Assembly (NCBI RefSeq): GCF_963677575.1
Contig: NZ_OY782038.1
Span: 2,108,001 to 2,172,000, forward strand
DNA length: 64,000 nucleotides
Direction: 5' to 3'
Source of the DNA: an uncultured Draconibacterium sp.
Lineage (GTDB): Bacteria > Bacteroidota > Bacteroidia > Bacteroidales > Prolixibacteraceae
Position 1 is the first letter of the stretch, and every line of letters begins with the position of its first letter. A program made the position numbers and the translations under genes. The notes below the pieces were generated by a model. It was not told the DNA's origin and did no database searches. It saw only the letters and a list, made by a program, of their open reading frames with translations. Below, in pieces: positions 1 to 7,715 of this stretch.

Positions 1-717
1 CGAACGGGCTTCGCCAATAAAAAGATCGAGAATTACCTGTTTATCGTACAATGTAGAATCAGCAAGATAACGCACCTGATTATTCGAGAAATAATAGTAC
101 CCGTTGTTTTGGTATAAACTAACGATTCTTTTCTGCTGCTTTTCCAGCTCATTAATATCGAAGGCAGTACCAGACCGCATTTGGTATTTAGCCGAATCAT
201 TAAAAAATATCTTTTGTAACTCCGGGGTTTCGAAGTGGTAATTTACACGTCGTATTTTATACTGATCGCCTGATTCAACCGAGAATTTAAGTTTTGCTTT
301 TCGCTTCTTTTCATTGAACTGAACATCCTGGTTAATTTTAGCCCGGTAATAGCCTCGTTGCCCCATGTAAGCTTCCAGTTGTTCGGCCGAATGCTCTGCC
401 ATAACTTTATCGTACAGCTGCGGCGCCTCACCAATTCGTTTTAGCCAATCGTCGGTCTTTTTCTTCGACGACATATTGTACAGCAGCAAATAAAATTTTA
501 TGAAACCCAGAATCTTATAATTTTCCTTTTGCTTTAAAACAGATTTGGCTTCTTCTCTGCTCACTTCCTGTTTATCGATTTCAAGTTCCACCTTTTGTAA
601 CAAATACTCTTGCTCCGGAACAAAACGAGTTTGCGAACACGATGCAAGCAGCATTGCAGATAAAACAAATATCCACTTGTAGCTTCCAATTTTTTGCCTG
701 TAATACTTCTCTGCCAA
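1..717 (-). CDS. tamL: TamL-like outer-membrane assembly lipoprotein (BamA/TamA superfamily), N-terminal part
   Basis: Only the first 239 codons are inside the window; the predicted beta-barrel lies beyond the left edge. The N-terminus has a hydrophobic stretch followed by a lipobox (LLASC, lipid-bearing Cys at residue 27). Downstream are POTRA-like segments with GYY turns (MGQRGYYRAKI, LYQNNGYYYF). This layout matches the Bacteroidota TamL lipoproteins, which are Omp85-family proteins thought to help insert outer-membrane or surface proteins. A TAG stop lies two codons upstream, and the only in-frame ATG (residue 22) would remove most of the signal peptide, so the start is probably TTG at 717. 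A perfect -7 box at 738-745 supports this. It is transcribed divergently from the methyltransferase gene. The family call is firm; the exact subfamily is inferred. Confidence 0.78.
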   Translation of the reverse strand, partial: MAEKYYRQKIGSYKWIFVLSAMLLASCSQTRFVPEQEYLLQKVELEIDKQEVSREEAKSVLKQKENYKILGFIKFYLLLYNMSSKKKTDDWLKRIGEAPQLYDKVMAEHSAEQLEAYMGQRGYYRAKINQDVQFNEKKRKAKLKFSVESGDQYKIRRVNYHFETPELQKIFFNDSAKYQMRSGTAFDINELEKQQKRIVSLYQNNGYYYFSNNQVRYLADSTLYDKQVILDLFIGEARS

Positions 718-737
718 ATCCTACAACTTTTATTGAA

Positions 738-745
738 CAAAAATA
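738..745 (-). promoter_or_regulatory. Putative -7 box of tamL (TATTTTTG)
   Basis: The minus strand reads TATTTTTG, a perfect match to the Bacteroidota -7 consensus TAnnTTTG. It lies 20 nt before the proposed TTG start, so the leader would be very short. No clear -33 TTTG was found. Confidence 0.5.
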
Positions 746-770
746 ACCACGTGTTTTTTTAGAAACAGTA

Positions 771-778
771 ACTTTACC
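771..778 (+). promoter_or_regulatory. Putative -7 box of the TrmH-family gene (TAACTTTA)
   Basis: The sequence matches 7 of 8 positions of TAnnTTTG and lies 32 nt before the ATG at 811. It forms a divergent promoter region with the tamL box at 738-745. Confidence 0.35.
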
Positions 779-810
779 ACAAATATTATATGAATTCAGT
801 TCAAAAATAA

Positions 811-1581
811 ATGATTGGTAAAAGTACAACAAAACTTATTAATTCGCTGGCTTTAAAAAAATACCGTTCAAAAGAAAACAGCTTTCTTATTGAAGGCTAT
901 AAAATGGTAAAAGAAGCTTTGGATTCAGATCTGAAGATCAAACTTTTAATCGTTACCGATCAATTCTTAAGCCGCTATCCGGTTTCGCAAAATGATGCCG
1001 AACGGATTATTGAAACCGATGCGAAAGAACTGAAAAAGGTAAGTCTGCTTCAACATCCGCAAAACAGCCTGGCCGTTTGCGAGATTCCTGAAAAACCTAA
1101 TTTCCCAAATTCGCTGCCCGAAGGTTTATCCATATATCTTGATGGAATTCAGGACCCTGGAAACATGGGAACTATAATACGCATTTGCGATTGGTACGGC
1201 ATTCAGCATGTTTTCTGTTCGCCCGACTCCGTTGATCTGTACAACCCGAAAGTAATTCAGGCAAGCATGGGATCTTTCAGCCGCATAAAACTGCATGAAT
1301 GTGATTTTGAGAGACTCGCCGGATTAGCACAAGAATCAGAAACGCCCGTGTTTGGGGCATTTATGAATGGCGATAATATTTACCAAAAGCAGCTGCCAAA
1401 GCAAGCCGTACTTGTAATGGGTAACGAAGGAAACGGTATAAGACCTGACGTTGAAAAACTTATTACCGACAAACTGAGTATTCCTAATTTCTCGGAGCAT
1501 GAGATTAAAGCCGAGTCGTTAAATGTTTCGGTTGCAACAGCAATACTTTGCTCCGAATTTAAACGAGCTTATTCAAAGTGA
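811..1581 (+). CDS. TrmH/SpoU-family RNA 2'-O-methyltransferase
   Basis: The 256-residue protein is a SPOUT-fold methyltransferase expected to transfer a methyl group from SAM to a ribose 2'-OH in rRNA or tRNA. All three SpoU motifs are visible: DGIQDPGNMGTIIR (residues 111-124), GNEGNGI (204-210) and ESLNVSVATAIL (235-246), which form the trefoil-knot SAM site. Residues 1-95 look like the substrate-binding N-terminal domain (KYRSKENSFLIEG) of the rRNA branch. The gene overlaps the end of porT by 13 bp in convergent orientation. The exact target nucleotide cannot be told from the sequence. Confidence 0.9.
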   Translation: MIGKSTTKLINSLALKKYRSKENSFLIEGYKMVKEALDSDLKIKLLIVTDQFLSRYPVSQNDAERIIETDAKELKKVSLLQHPQNSLAVCEIPEKPNFPNSLPEGLSIYLDGIQDPGNMGTIIRICDWYGIQHVFCSPDSVDLYNPKVIQASMGSFSRIKLHECDFERLAGLAQESETPVFGAFMNGDNIYQKQLPKQAVLVMGNEGNGIRPDVEKLITDKLSIPNFSEHEIKAESLNVSVATAILCSEFKRAYSK

Positions 1582-2321
1582 AATGAAAGAGTGAAAATCT
1601 TCGATCTCAGATTTTTTATCGATTGTGCGTAATATAAACGTTGCTGTCCGCCGGGAAGATCTCCCAACTGGTCGTTCAATCCAAAACTAAATTTGGCTTC
1701 AACCGAGAAACGGAAGAACGCAAAATAGTGGTCCCAGCCACCACCAACTTCGGCATAAAAACCTCCGTTCTTCAATTTTATTAAGTCTTCCTGTGCAGTT
1801 CGCGAGATATCATGACGATAAGCTCCACCGAAAATAACATAGGGCCGATCGTTATTAATACGTCGCGCTTTGTATTTCAACAATAACGGGAAATCGAGAA
1901 AAGTAGACCGAATGGTGTAATAAGAAAGATCCTCTTCATAAACATTTACATCCCTTACCGGGACATTAAAAGTCAATTGCCTTTCGCCAAACGACAAGCC
2001 GGGCAGAAAACGCAAGTTAAAATCCTTTGAGAGCCTCATACTTGTAACAATCCCAACCGTAAAACCGGGAATTAAAGTAGCCACATCAGAACGGATATTA
2101 CTATCCCAAATTATTCCATCATCCGGATAGGGTATAAAATCAGTATTTTCGCCAATAGGATTGTAATTTACCACATTAAAATCGAGGGTATTCATCCCGA
2201 GGGTAAAACCAAAATGAAAAAGTTTATCATCAAAAGTTGTCAGGTAGTTAATTTTTTGCTTTTGGGCAAAAACACTACAACCTGCAATAAGGAATATGAT
2301 TGAGATTAAAACTTTCTTCAC
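1569..2321 (-). CDS. porT: PorT/SprT family protein, type IX secretion component
   Basis: This 250-residue protein has a signal peptide (hydrophobic core ISIIFLIAGCSVFA) and then alternating beta-strands of an outer-membrane barrel. The segment KLFHFGFTLGMNTLDF near residue 33 is typical of PorT/SprT, a small outer-membrane protein required for the type IX secretion system and gliding in Bacteroidota. Its place next to ubiE, a TrmH-family gene and an Omp85-type gene fits a gene order I recall for other Bacteroidota. A nearby protein (7716..10997) carries a type IX sorting domain. The start is GTG at 2321. It follows ubiE by 60 nt and is probably co-transcribed with it. Confidence 0.82.
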   Translation of the reverse strand: MKKVLISIIFLIAGCSVFAQKQKINYLTTFDDKLFHFGFTLGMNTLDFNVVNYNPIGENTDFIPYPDDGIIWDSNIRSDVATLIPGFTVGIVTSMRLSKDFNLRFLPGLSFGERQLTFNVPVRDVNVYEEDLSYYTIRSTFLDFPLLLKYKARRINNDRPYVIFGGAYRHDISRTAQEDLIKLKNGGFYAEVGGGWDHYFAFFRFSVEAKFSFGLNDQLGDLPGGQQRLYYAQSIKNLRSKIFTLSFHFE

Positions 2322-2381
2322 CTTCTTAATGTTGCTTTTATGAAAAACAAAAAAACGAATAATTTATTGTTTGCTATGATT

Positions 2382-3113
2382 TTAATTGTTGGGTTTATGT
2401 GCCTTGTAAATTGAGGCGATTCCAAAAGTCTGCCGATAACATTCATTCTGAACAAAACCAACATCGGCTAAAATAGTTAAAAATCTGTCACCATCGGGGA
2501 ATTCATTTACCGATTCGGGCAAATAAGTGTAGGCTCGGCTATCTTTCGACACCATTCTTCCGATTAACGGCAAAATGCGCATGAAATAAAACATGTAAAT
2601 CTGCTTGAACGGAAAACTTACCGGTTTCGAGAATTCGAGAACGAAAAATACGCCGCCGGGTTTTAACACACGCTGAATGTCGGAAAGTCCTTTTTCCAGA
2701 TTCTCGAAATTGCGTACACCAAAACCAACAATAGCAGCATCAAAAGCGCCGTCATCGAACGGCAGGTTTTCCGAGTCAGCTTTTCGAAACTTGATTTGGT
2801 CGTCAAGTTTTTTTGCCTTTATCTTTTCTCGTCCAACATTCAACATTCCTTCCGAAATGTCGATACCGGTAACTTTTACATCGCCAAGTTTTAACGCAGC
2901 GATAGCAAAATCGCCGGTACCCGTTGCAATATCAAGAATAGTTGCGGGCTGATAAGGTTTCAGTTTTTTAATGGTTTTTCTGCGCCATATTTTATCAATA
3001 TTCAATGATAATACATGGTTCAGTAAATCATATTTCGGAGAGATATTATCGAACATCTCCTCCACCTGACCTTTCTTGGATTGTTTTGATTGCTTATAAG
3101 GAAGGGCTGCCAT
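2382..3113 (-). CDS. ubiE: Demethylmenaquinone methyltransferase (UbiE/MenG)
   Basis: SAM-dependent C-methyltransferase for the last step of menaquinone synthesis. The 243-residue length is normal for the family. Visible motifs: the N-terminal VEEMFDNISPKYDLLNHVLS signature (residues 18-37, split here for reading), the SAM-binding loop LDIATGTGDF (60-69), and GVRNFENLEKGL followed by RVLKPGG in the second half. The ATG overlaps the stop of the upstream PurL-like gene in a TAATG arrangement, which suggests translational coupling. Menaquinone is the usual quinone of this phylum, so the MenG role is more likely than a ubiquinone role. Confidence 0.95.
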   Translation of the reverse strand: MAALPYKQSKQSKKGQVEEMFDNISPKYDLLNHVLSLNIDKIWRRKTIKKLKPYQPATILDIATGTGDFAIAALKLGDVKVTGIDISEGMLNVGREKIKAKKLDDQIKFRKADSENLPFDDGAFDAAIVGFGVRNFENLEKGLSDIQRVLKPGGVFFVLEFSKPVSFPFKQIYMFYFMRILPLIGRMVSKDSRAYTYLPESVNEFPDGDRFLTILADVGFVQNECYRQTFGIASIYKAHKPNN

Positions 3114-4153
3114 TAAGATCCAACAGTCATTTTATCGATGTAACCTAACGACTGATCGTCGATTCTGATCTCTCCTTTGGTAACATGCCCTAATGTAAAG
3201 AAAGGCACATTTATTTCCGACATCGCATCAACGAATTCATCCTCTTTATCCGGATGTACACCAACGATTAAACGTCCCATTGATTCGCCAAACAGAAATG
3301 CATCGTTTCTGGTTTCGGCATCAGACGTTATATCAAATCCCAGTTCATTTGGAATAGCAGCACGCAACAAGGTAAAGAAAAGTCCTCCTTTTCCAACCGG
3401 GCTGGCACTTTCTATCAATTTTTTATCGAGCAAGGTTTTTATCGCTTTTTGAACAGCAATTTCATCTTCGATATTAAATGCCGGTAGTGCCGACTCCGAA
3501 ATACCGTGGTAAAACTCAAGGTATTCTGATGAGTTTATATCATCAAGCGATCGGCCAATAACAAATATGTGGTTCCCCTTATTTTTAAAGCTATGGGTTA
3601 TCAAACTGTCACTTTCGGGTACTTGTGCCATAATACTAATGATAATTGTAGGTGGCACCGGACCGTGTTGAGAGAAATGATCAAAGCGAATTTTTCGATC
3701 AGAAATTTTAAGCCCAAACTTTGCAGCAGCATTTTCCAGGCCCTTCTTAGCACCTGACGCAATAAACTGGCCGTTAGGATCGGCAAAGTCGATGTGATAC
3801 AAAAATGCACTTACAGCGAAAGGCTGAGCTCCAAAACACAACATCTTGCGCGTTGCTCGCGAGATTAAAATCTCTGTTGCTTTCTGAGGATCGCTTTCTA
3901 AATGGTGATGAAAAGCGTGTGTACTCATTGTCATTCGAGTACCATTACCTCCCAACTCGAAAATACCTATTTCATCAGTTTCGCTTTCACCAATTGATTC
4001 GGGAGAAATACCCTGATCGCTAAAATCATTAAAATAGTTAATGGTTGATAAGTTGGGATTAACCATTAAGGAAAACACGATCTCCTCCAGGTTCTCCGGT
4101 TCAGGAATCATATCGATCGAGAACTCTTTTTCAGTCTGAACAGCATTACTCAT
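3113..4153 (-). CDS. AIR synthase-related / PurL-like half protein
   Basis: The 346-residue protein resembles one half of phosphoribosylformylglycinamidine synthase (PurM/PurL superfamily). It has an N-terminal PurM-like fold (ELGGNGTRMTMSTHAFHHHL near residue 65) and a C-terminal AIRS-C half with VGKGGLFFTLLRAA, RNDAFLFGESMGRLIV and PFFTLGHVTKGEIRID. Full PurL has two such halves and, in large forms, a glutaminase domain as well; neither is present here. It could be a diverged, non-canonical or regulatory relative. The gene is the first of a block with ubiE and porT and is coupled to ubiE by a 1-nt overlap. I cannot assign the reaction. Confidence 0.75.
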   Translation of the reverse strand: MSNAVQTEKEFSIDMIPEPENLEEIVFSLMVNPNLSTINYFNDFSDQGISPESIGESETDEIGIFELGGNGTRMTMSTHAFHHHLESDPQKATEILISRATRKMLCFGAQPFAVSAFLYHIDFADPNGQFIASGAKKGLENAAAKFGLKISDRKIRFDHFSQHGPVPPTIIISIMAQVPESDSLITHSFKNKGNHIFVIGRSLDDINSSEYLEFYHGISESALPAFNIEDEIAVQKAIKTLLDKKLIESASPVGKGGLFFTLLRAAIPNELGFDITSDAETRNDAFLFGESMGRLIVGVHPDKEDEFVDAMSEINVPFFTLGHVTKGEIRIDDQSLGYIDKMTVGS

Positions 4154-4371
4154 ACAGCATTTCTTTTCTTGTTAACCTAAAGCAAAGGTAATTAAGTAGC
4201 CGATTCTACCATAGATTTTAAAGTATTTTTTAACGCTTGGTGCCGCTTGTATAAACCAGATTTAGAATTTTTGATACATAAGTTTAAATAACCTGACGAA
4301 GGATATCCGGTTTCGCTCTGCTCCTATTTTCAAAAGCATTATTCTGTTACTGTAAAGGACAATAATTTAAT

Positions 4372-4379
4372 TAACTTTG
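4372..4379 (+). promoter_or_regulatory. Putative -7 box (TAACTTTG) for the GT2/LytS/LytTR operon
   Basis: TAACTTTG is a perfect match to TAnnTTTG and lies 19 nt before the ATG at 4399. This would give a very short leader. No convincing TTTG is seen at -33. Confidence 0.5.
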
Positions 4380-4398
4380 CATCTCAATTTCAAAAACA

Positions 4399-5109
4399 AT
4401 GTCAGAAGCTATTGTAATTACTCCGGTTAAAGATTCGTTGCAAACGACTATACGCACAATTAATGCGATAATGAAAGCCGGTGGCAGTTTTTCGTATTAT
4501 GTATTTAACGATTTTAGTCAACCCGAAACGAAACAGTATCTTGATTCGGCGGCTAAAGAACTTGGTTTTTCGGTAGTCCATCTTGAAGATATTACCGATA
4601 CACCATCGCCAAATTACAAAATCGTTCTGCAGAAATCTCAACAACTTGCTCTTGAGGCAGGAGTACCTTTGATTATTATTGAATCGGACGTTGTAGTAAA
4701 GCAAGATACCATCCAATCCTTACTCGACATAATGAATGCCGGGCAAAAGCCAGGTTTAGTTGGAGCAATTACAGTTGACGAAAATGGCGACTATAACTTC
4801 CCGTATAATTTCGAGAAAACAAAAAACAACGATATTATTGACACATCGCATAGTTTAAGTTTTTGCTGTACGCTTATTACAGTTCCTTTTCTTGAAAAAT
4901 TTGATTTTAAGGAACTAGCAAAAGATAAAGACTGGTTTGATGTTTTTATTAGCCGTCAATCGAAAAAAATAGGTTTTACGAACTACCTGGCAAAAGGTGT
5001 AAGAGTTTTGCATCTACCCCATTCCAGCAGACCGTGGAAAAATCTAAAATACAAAAACCCTGTGCTTTATTATTTAAAAAAGATATTTTTAAAGCGCGAT
5101 AGAATTTAA
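4399..5109 (+). CDS. GT-A fold glycosyltransferase (family 2-like)
   Basis: The 236-residue protein starts with a strand and loop typical of GT-A enzymes (AIVITPVKDSLQTTIRTI), has a VFNDFSQ segment, and has an acidic ESDVVV motif near residue 95 in the place of the DxD metal/nucleotide-sugar site. A basic, aromatic C-terminus (YYLKKIFLKRDRI) may touch the membrane. Donor and acceptor are unknown. The stop is directly followed by the ATG of the sensor kinase, so the three genes 4399-6880 form one operon. Co-transcription with a LytS/LytTR pair suggests a link to cell-envelope control, which is inference. Confidence 0.72.
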   Translation: MSEAIVITPVKDSLQTTIRTINAIMKAGGSFSYYVFNDFSQPETKQYLDSAAKELGFSVVHLEDITDTPSPNYKIVLQKSQQLALEAGVPLIIIESDVVVKQDTIQSLLDIMNAGQKPGLVGAITVDENGDYNFPYNFEKTKNNDIIDTSHSLSFCCTLITVPFLEKFDFKELAKDKDWFDVFISRQSKKIGFTNYLAKGVRVLHLPHSSRPWKNLKYKNPVLYYLKKIFLKRDRI

Positions 5110-6171
5110 ATGCGAAAACACTTATTAAATAAACGTAACAAGATTATCGGGCACATTCTTTTTTGGATTGCCAGCGTTGTTTTTTTGTGTTTTATCTTTT
5201 TCATTTACAGCCGCGAATTTACGATAACAACTATTGCAAAATCAATTGTAATAAACGTCGGTTTTGCCGTAGGAGTGTATTTCAACCTGAATATTCTCAT
5301 CCCCCGCTTTCTTATCCGAAAACAGTACATTTATTACATTTTTTGGTTGGTTGTTCTCATTTCAATCAGCAGTTTATTTGTTCAATTACTAATTGTTTAT
5401 CCGTTACGGCAATTTCTCGAGGTATCGGAGCAATTACAATCGCTAAGTACCGAAACCCACTCCGCATTTTTCTTTGCAACGCTTTTTTATATTGGAATAA
5501 CAACATTTTTAAAGCTGTTTAAAGATTGGTTATCGTTACAGGATTTGAACTACAAACTGGCCAAAACCGAAAAGGGGAAACTTGAAGCAGAGTTAAAATC
5601 TTTAAAAGGACAGTTAAATCCACACTTTCTTTTTAATTCGCTCAATAACATTTATTCCTTGTCGCTTATCAATTCAGAAAAAGTTCCGGAGCTTATTTTG
5701 CGTCTTTCCGACTTAATGCGGCACATTATCTACGAATCGAAGGATAACTTTATTAGTTTGCGAAAAGAGATAGAGTTTGTCGATAACTTTATTGCCCTTC
5801 AACGAATAAGAGTAACAGAGAATACTATTATAAATTACGAAAAGCCACAAATTACCAGCTCTTCGTACATTGCTCCCTTATTGTTTGAGCCGTTTATCGA
5901 TAATGCCTTTAAACACGGCCTTCCCGGGATAGAAAATGACTACATAAACATTTCCTTCAGTATAAATGAAGATTGGCTAAACTTTGATTTGGAAAACAAT
6001 TTTGCAGAGCCGGAGAATTTTGACTCCAAAAATTCCGGTATTGGAATTGTAAATGTAAAACAACGACTTAAACATTTATATCACGCTAACGACTATCAGC
6101 TTGTTGTAAAACAAAAAGAATCAACTTATTCTGTTCATTTAAGACTTAAACTTAAAGACCATGGCAATTAA
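5110..6171 (+). CDS. LytS/YehU-type membrane sensor histidine kinase
   Basis: The 353-residue protein has four membrane segments (about 13-33, 43-65, 74-96 and 119-137), a short coiled coil (about 145-168), then a His_kinase domain with the phospho-acceptor motif LNPHFLFNSLNN (His172) and an ATPase N-box (FIDNAFKHGL). The C-terminus carries the glycine loop region NSGIGIVNVKQRL. This is the typical Bacteroidota partner of a LytTR regulator. There is no recognisable extracellular sensor domain, so the signal is probably sensed within or near the membrane. It overlaps the regulator gene by 11 bp. Confidence 0.93.
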   Translation: MRKHLLNKRNKIIGHILFWIASVVFLCFIFFIYSREFTITTIAKSIVINVGFAVGVYFNLNILIPRFLIRKQYIYYIFWLVVLISISSLFVQLLIVYPLRQFLEVSEQLQSLSTETHSAFFFATLFYIGITTFLKLFKDWLSLQDLNYKLAKTEKGKLEAELKSLKGQLNPHFLFNSLNNIYSLSLINSEKVPELILRLSDLMRHIIYESKDNFISLRKEIEFVDNFIALQRIRVTENTIINYEKPQITSSSYIAPLLFEPFIDNAFKHGLPGIENDYINISFSINEDWLNFDLENNFAEPENFDSKNSGIGIVNVKQRLKHLYHANDYQLVVKQKESTYSVHLRLKLKDHGN

Positions 6172-6880
6172 AGCTCTTATAATCGACGATGAACCCCTTG
6201 CCCAGAATGTTATCAAACAATATGCGCTAAAAATTCCTTCGCTCGATATTATCGGGGCATGTAATGACGCGATTTGTGCCCAGGAGTTTTTACTTAAAAA
6301 TGAGGTGGATCTACTGTTCCTAGATATTAATATGCCAAAACTTTCTGGCATTTCATTTCTGAAAAACCTGAATAAAAATGTATTGGTAATCTTTACAACA
6401 GCCTATTCGGAATACGCACTTGAAGGTTATGAACTTAATGCCTTAGACTATTTAAAGAAGCCCTTTTCTTTTGAGCGTTTTTTTAAAGCTTTTGTAAAGG
6501 CCGAAGAGATGTATTGGCTTAAGAACAAAGCCGAAAGTACATCAGAAAGTGAAAAGGCTACTGACTTTCTGTTTATTAAATCGAACAAAAAGTCGGTCAA
6601 GATAAAATTTACCGATATTCTTTATATAGAAGGATTAGGAGACTACATAAAAATACATGTAGTTGATGATAAATTTGTAACGAATCTATCGATGAAAAAG
6701 ATTCATGCGCTTCTGCCACAAGACAACTTTTATCGTACACATAAATCATTTATTGTTTCAGTAGACAAGATTGATTCTCTGGAAGGGAACATGATTTCTA
6801 TTAACAGCGAGAAGCTTCCTATTGGCAACAGTTACCGCCAGGACTTTTTTGCCTATATAAATAAGTTTACAGCCGACTAA
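6161..6880 (+). CDS. LytTR-family response regulator
   Basis: The 239-residue protein has an N-terminal receiver domain with the acidic pair near the start (IDDE), the phospho-acceptor Asp55 in LLFLDINMP, a Thr/Ala switch region (FTTAYSEYALEGY) and the conserved Lys (YLKKPF). The C-terminal half is a LytTR DNA-binding domain (FIKSNKKSVKIKFTDILYIE to the end, with FYRTHKSFIVS). It is the cognate regulator of the kinase encoded just upstream, as shown by the 11-bp overlap. It ends 4 bp inside the convergent nitroreductase gene. Confidence 0.94.
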   Translation: MAIKALIIDDEPLAQNVIKQYALKIPSLDIIGACNDAICAQEFLLKNEVDLLFLDINMPKLSGISFLKNLNKNVLVIFTTAYSEYALEGYELNALDYLKKPFSFERFFKAFVKAEEMYWLKNKAESTSESEKATDFLFIKSNKKSVKIKFTDILYIEGLGDYIKIHVVDDKFVTNLSMKKIHALLPQDNFYRTHKSFIVSVDKIDSLEGNMISINSEKLPIGNSYRQDFFAYINKFTAD

Positions 6881-7620
6881 TCAGCCAAAAATCCCTGTGC
6901 TTTTATTGTTTCCAACATCTTTGCGGAAAAGAATTCATTATCGCTCTTTTTGTATCTAATGTCAGTGAAAACCTGCGCTAATGTCTGTTTACCATTTTCA
7001 GCTACAAAAGATTTAGATGACTCCAAATTCTCTTTAAAAGCATATAATTCTTTGATTCTATCTTGATCATAGTCCCAATATACTTCGTCGTGAATAATAC
7101 CTTCTACAGGGATCCTATCCGTTAATTCGGGAATTTCTTCAGGATAACCGATCGCTACGGTAGTTACGGGAAATGTTAGTTTTGGTAATCCAAGTACCTC
7201 AATATGTTCTTTTGCATTGTAAGCAGTTGTTCCCAGGTAGCAAATTCCCAATCCATTATTCTCAGCTGCGATACAAACATTTTGCGCGGCAAGCGAAGTA
7301 TCGATAACCGCATTGGTAAAAGAGATCAGATTGTTGTACCCCGGTTGAGCATCATTATTCAGGCACCACTTCGAAAAACGATTAAAATCGGCTACAAAAG
7401 TTAATAGTACCGGAGCATTTTTAGCAACAGGCTGATTAAAATGTAATGGAAGTAGTTTTTCTTTCCTTTCAGCATCCTTTGTTACAATTACACTATATAA
7501 CTGCATATTACCCGTTGTAGAGGCTCTTGTTCCTGAATATATTATACTTTTTAATAGTTCTGGGCTAATTGCCTTATCAGTAAACTTCCTAACGGATACG
7601 TGCTTATTTAATAACTCCAT
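6877..7620 (-). CDS. Nitroreductase family FMN oxidoreductase (NfsA-like)
   Basis: The 247-residue protein fits the NfsA/FRP group of the nitroreductase superfamily: N-terminal HVSVRKFTDKAISPELLKSI (FMN-phosphate Arg/Ser region), SGTRASTTGNMQLYSVIV, and the central AAENNGLGICYLGT segment. These enzymes reduce nitroaromatics, quinones or flavins with NAD(P)H. The C-terminal part is shorter than in some NfsA proteins but has the expected VAIGYPEEIP motif. It is a single gene, separated from the upstream repeat protein gene by a strong terminator. Confidence 0.85.
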   Translation of the reverse strand: MELLNKHVSVRKFTDKAISPELLKSIIYSGTRASTTGNMQLYSVIVTKDAERKEKLLPLHFNQPVAKNAPVLLTFVADFNRFSKWCLNNDAQPGYNNLISFTNAVIDTSLAAQNVCIAAENNGLGICYLGTTAYNAKEHIEVLGLPKLTFPVTTVAIGYPEEIPELTDRIPVEGIIHDEVYWDYDQDRIKELYAFKENLESSKSFVAENGKQTLAQVFTDIRYKKSDNEFFSAKMLETIKAQGFLAD

Positions 7621-7665
7621 ACAACCTACTTGTTTAAAAAATTAAAGAACACAAAAGTATTGAAA

Positions 7666-7693
7666 ATAAAAAAGGGAAGCTAAAAGCTTCCCC
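7666..7693 (-). terminator. Rho-independent terminator of the SprB-repeat gene
   Basis: GGGAAGC (7674-7680) pairs with GCTTCCC (7686-7692) across a short loop. On the minus strand the stem is followed by a run of six T. It sits 23 nt past the stop of the 7716..10997 gene. Confidence 0.85.
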
Positions 7694-7715
7694 ATTTTAA
7701 TTAATCAATTCGGTA

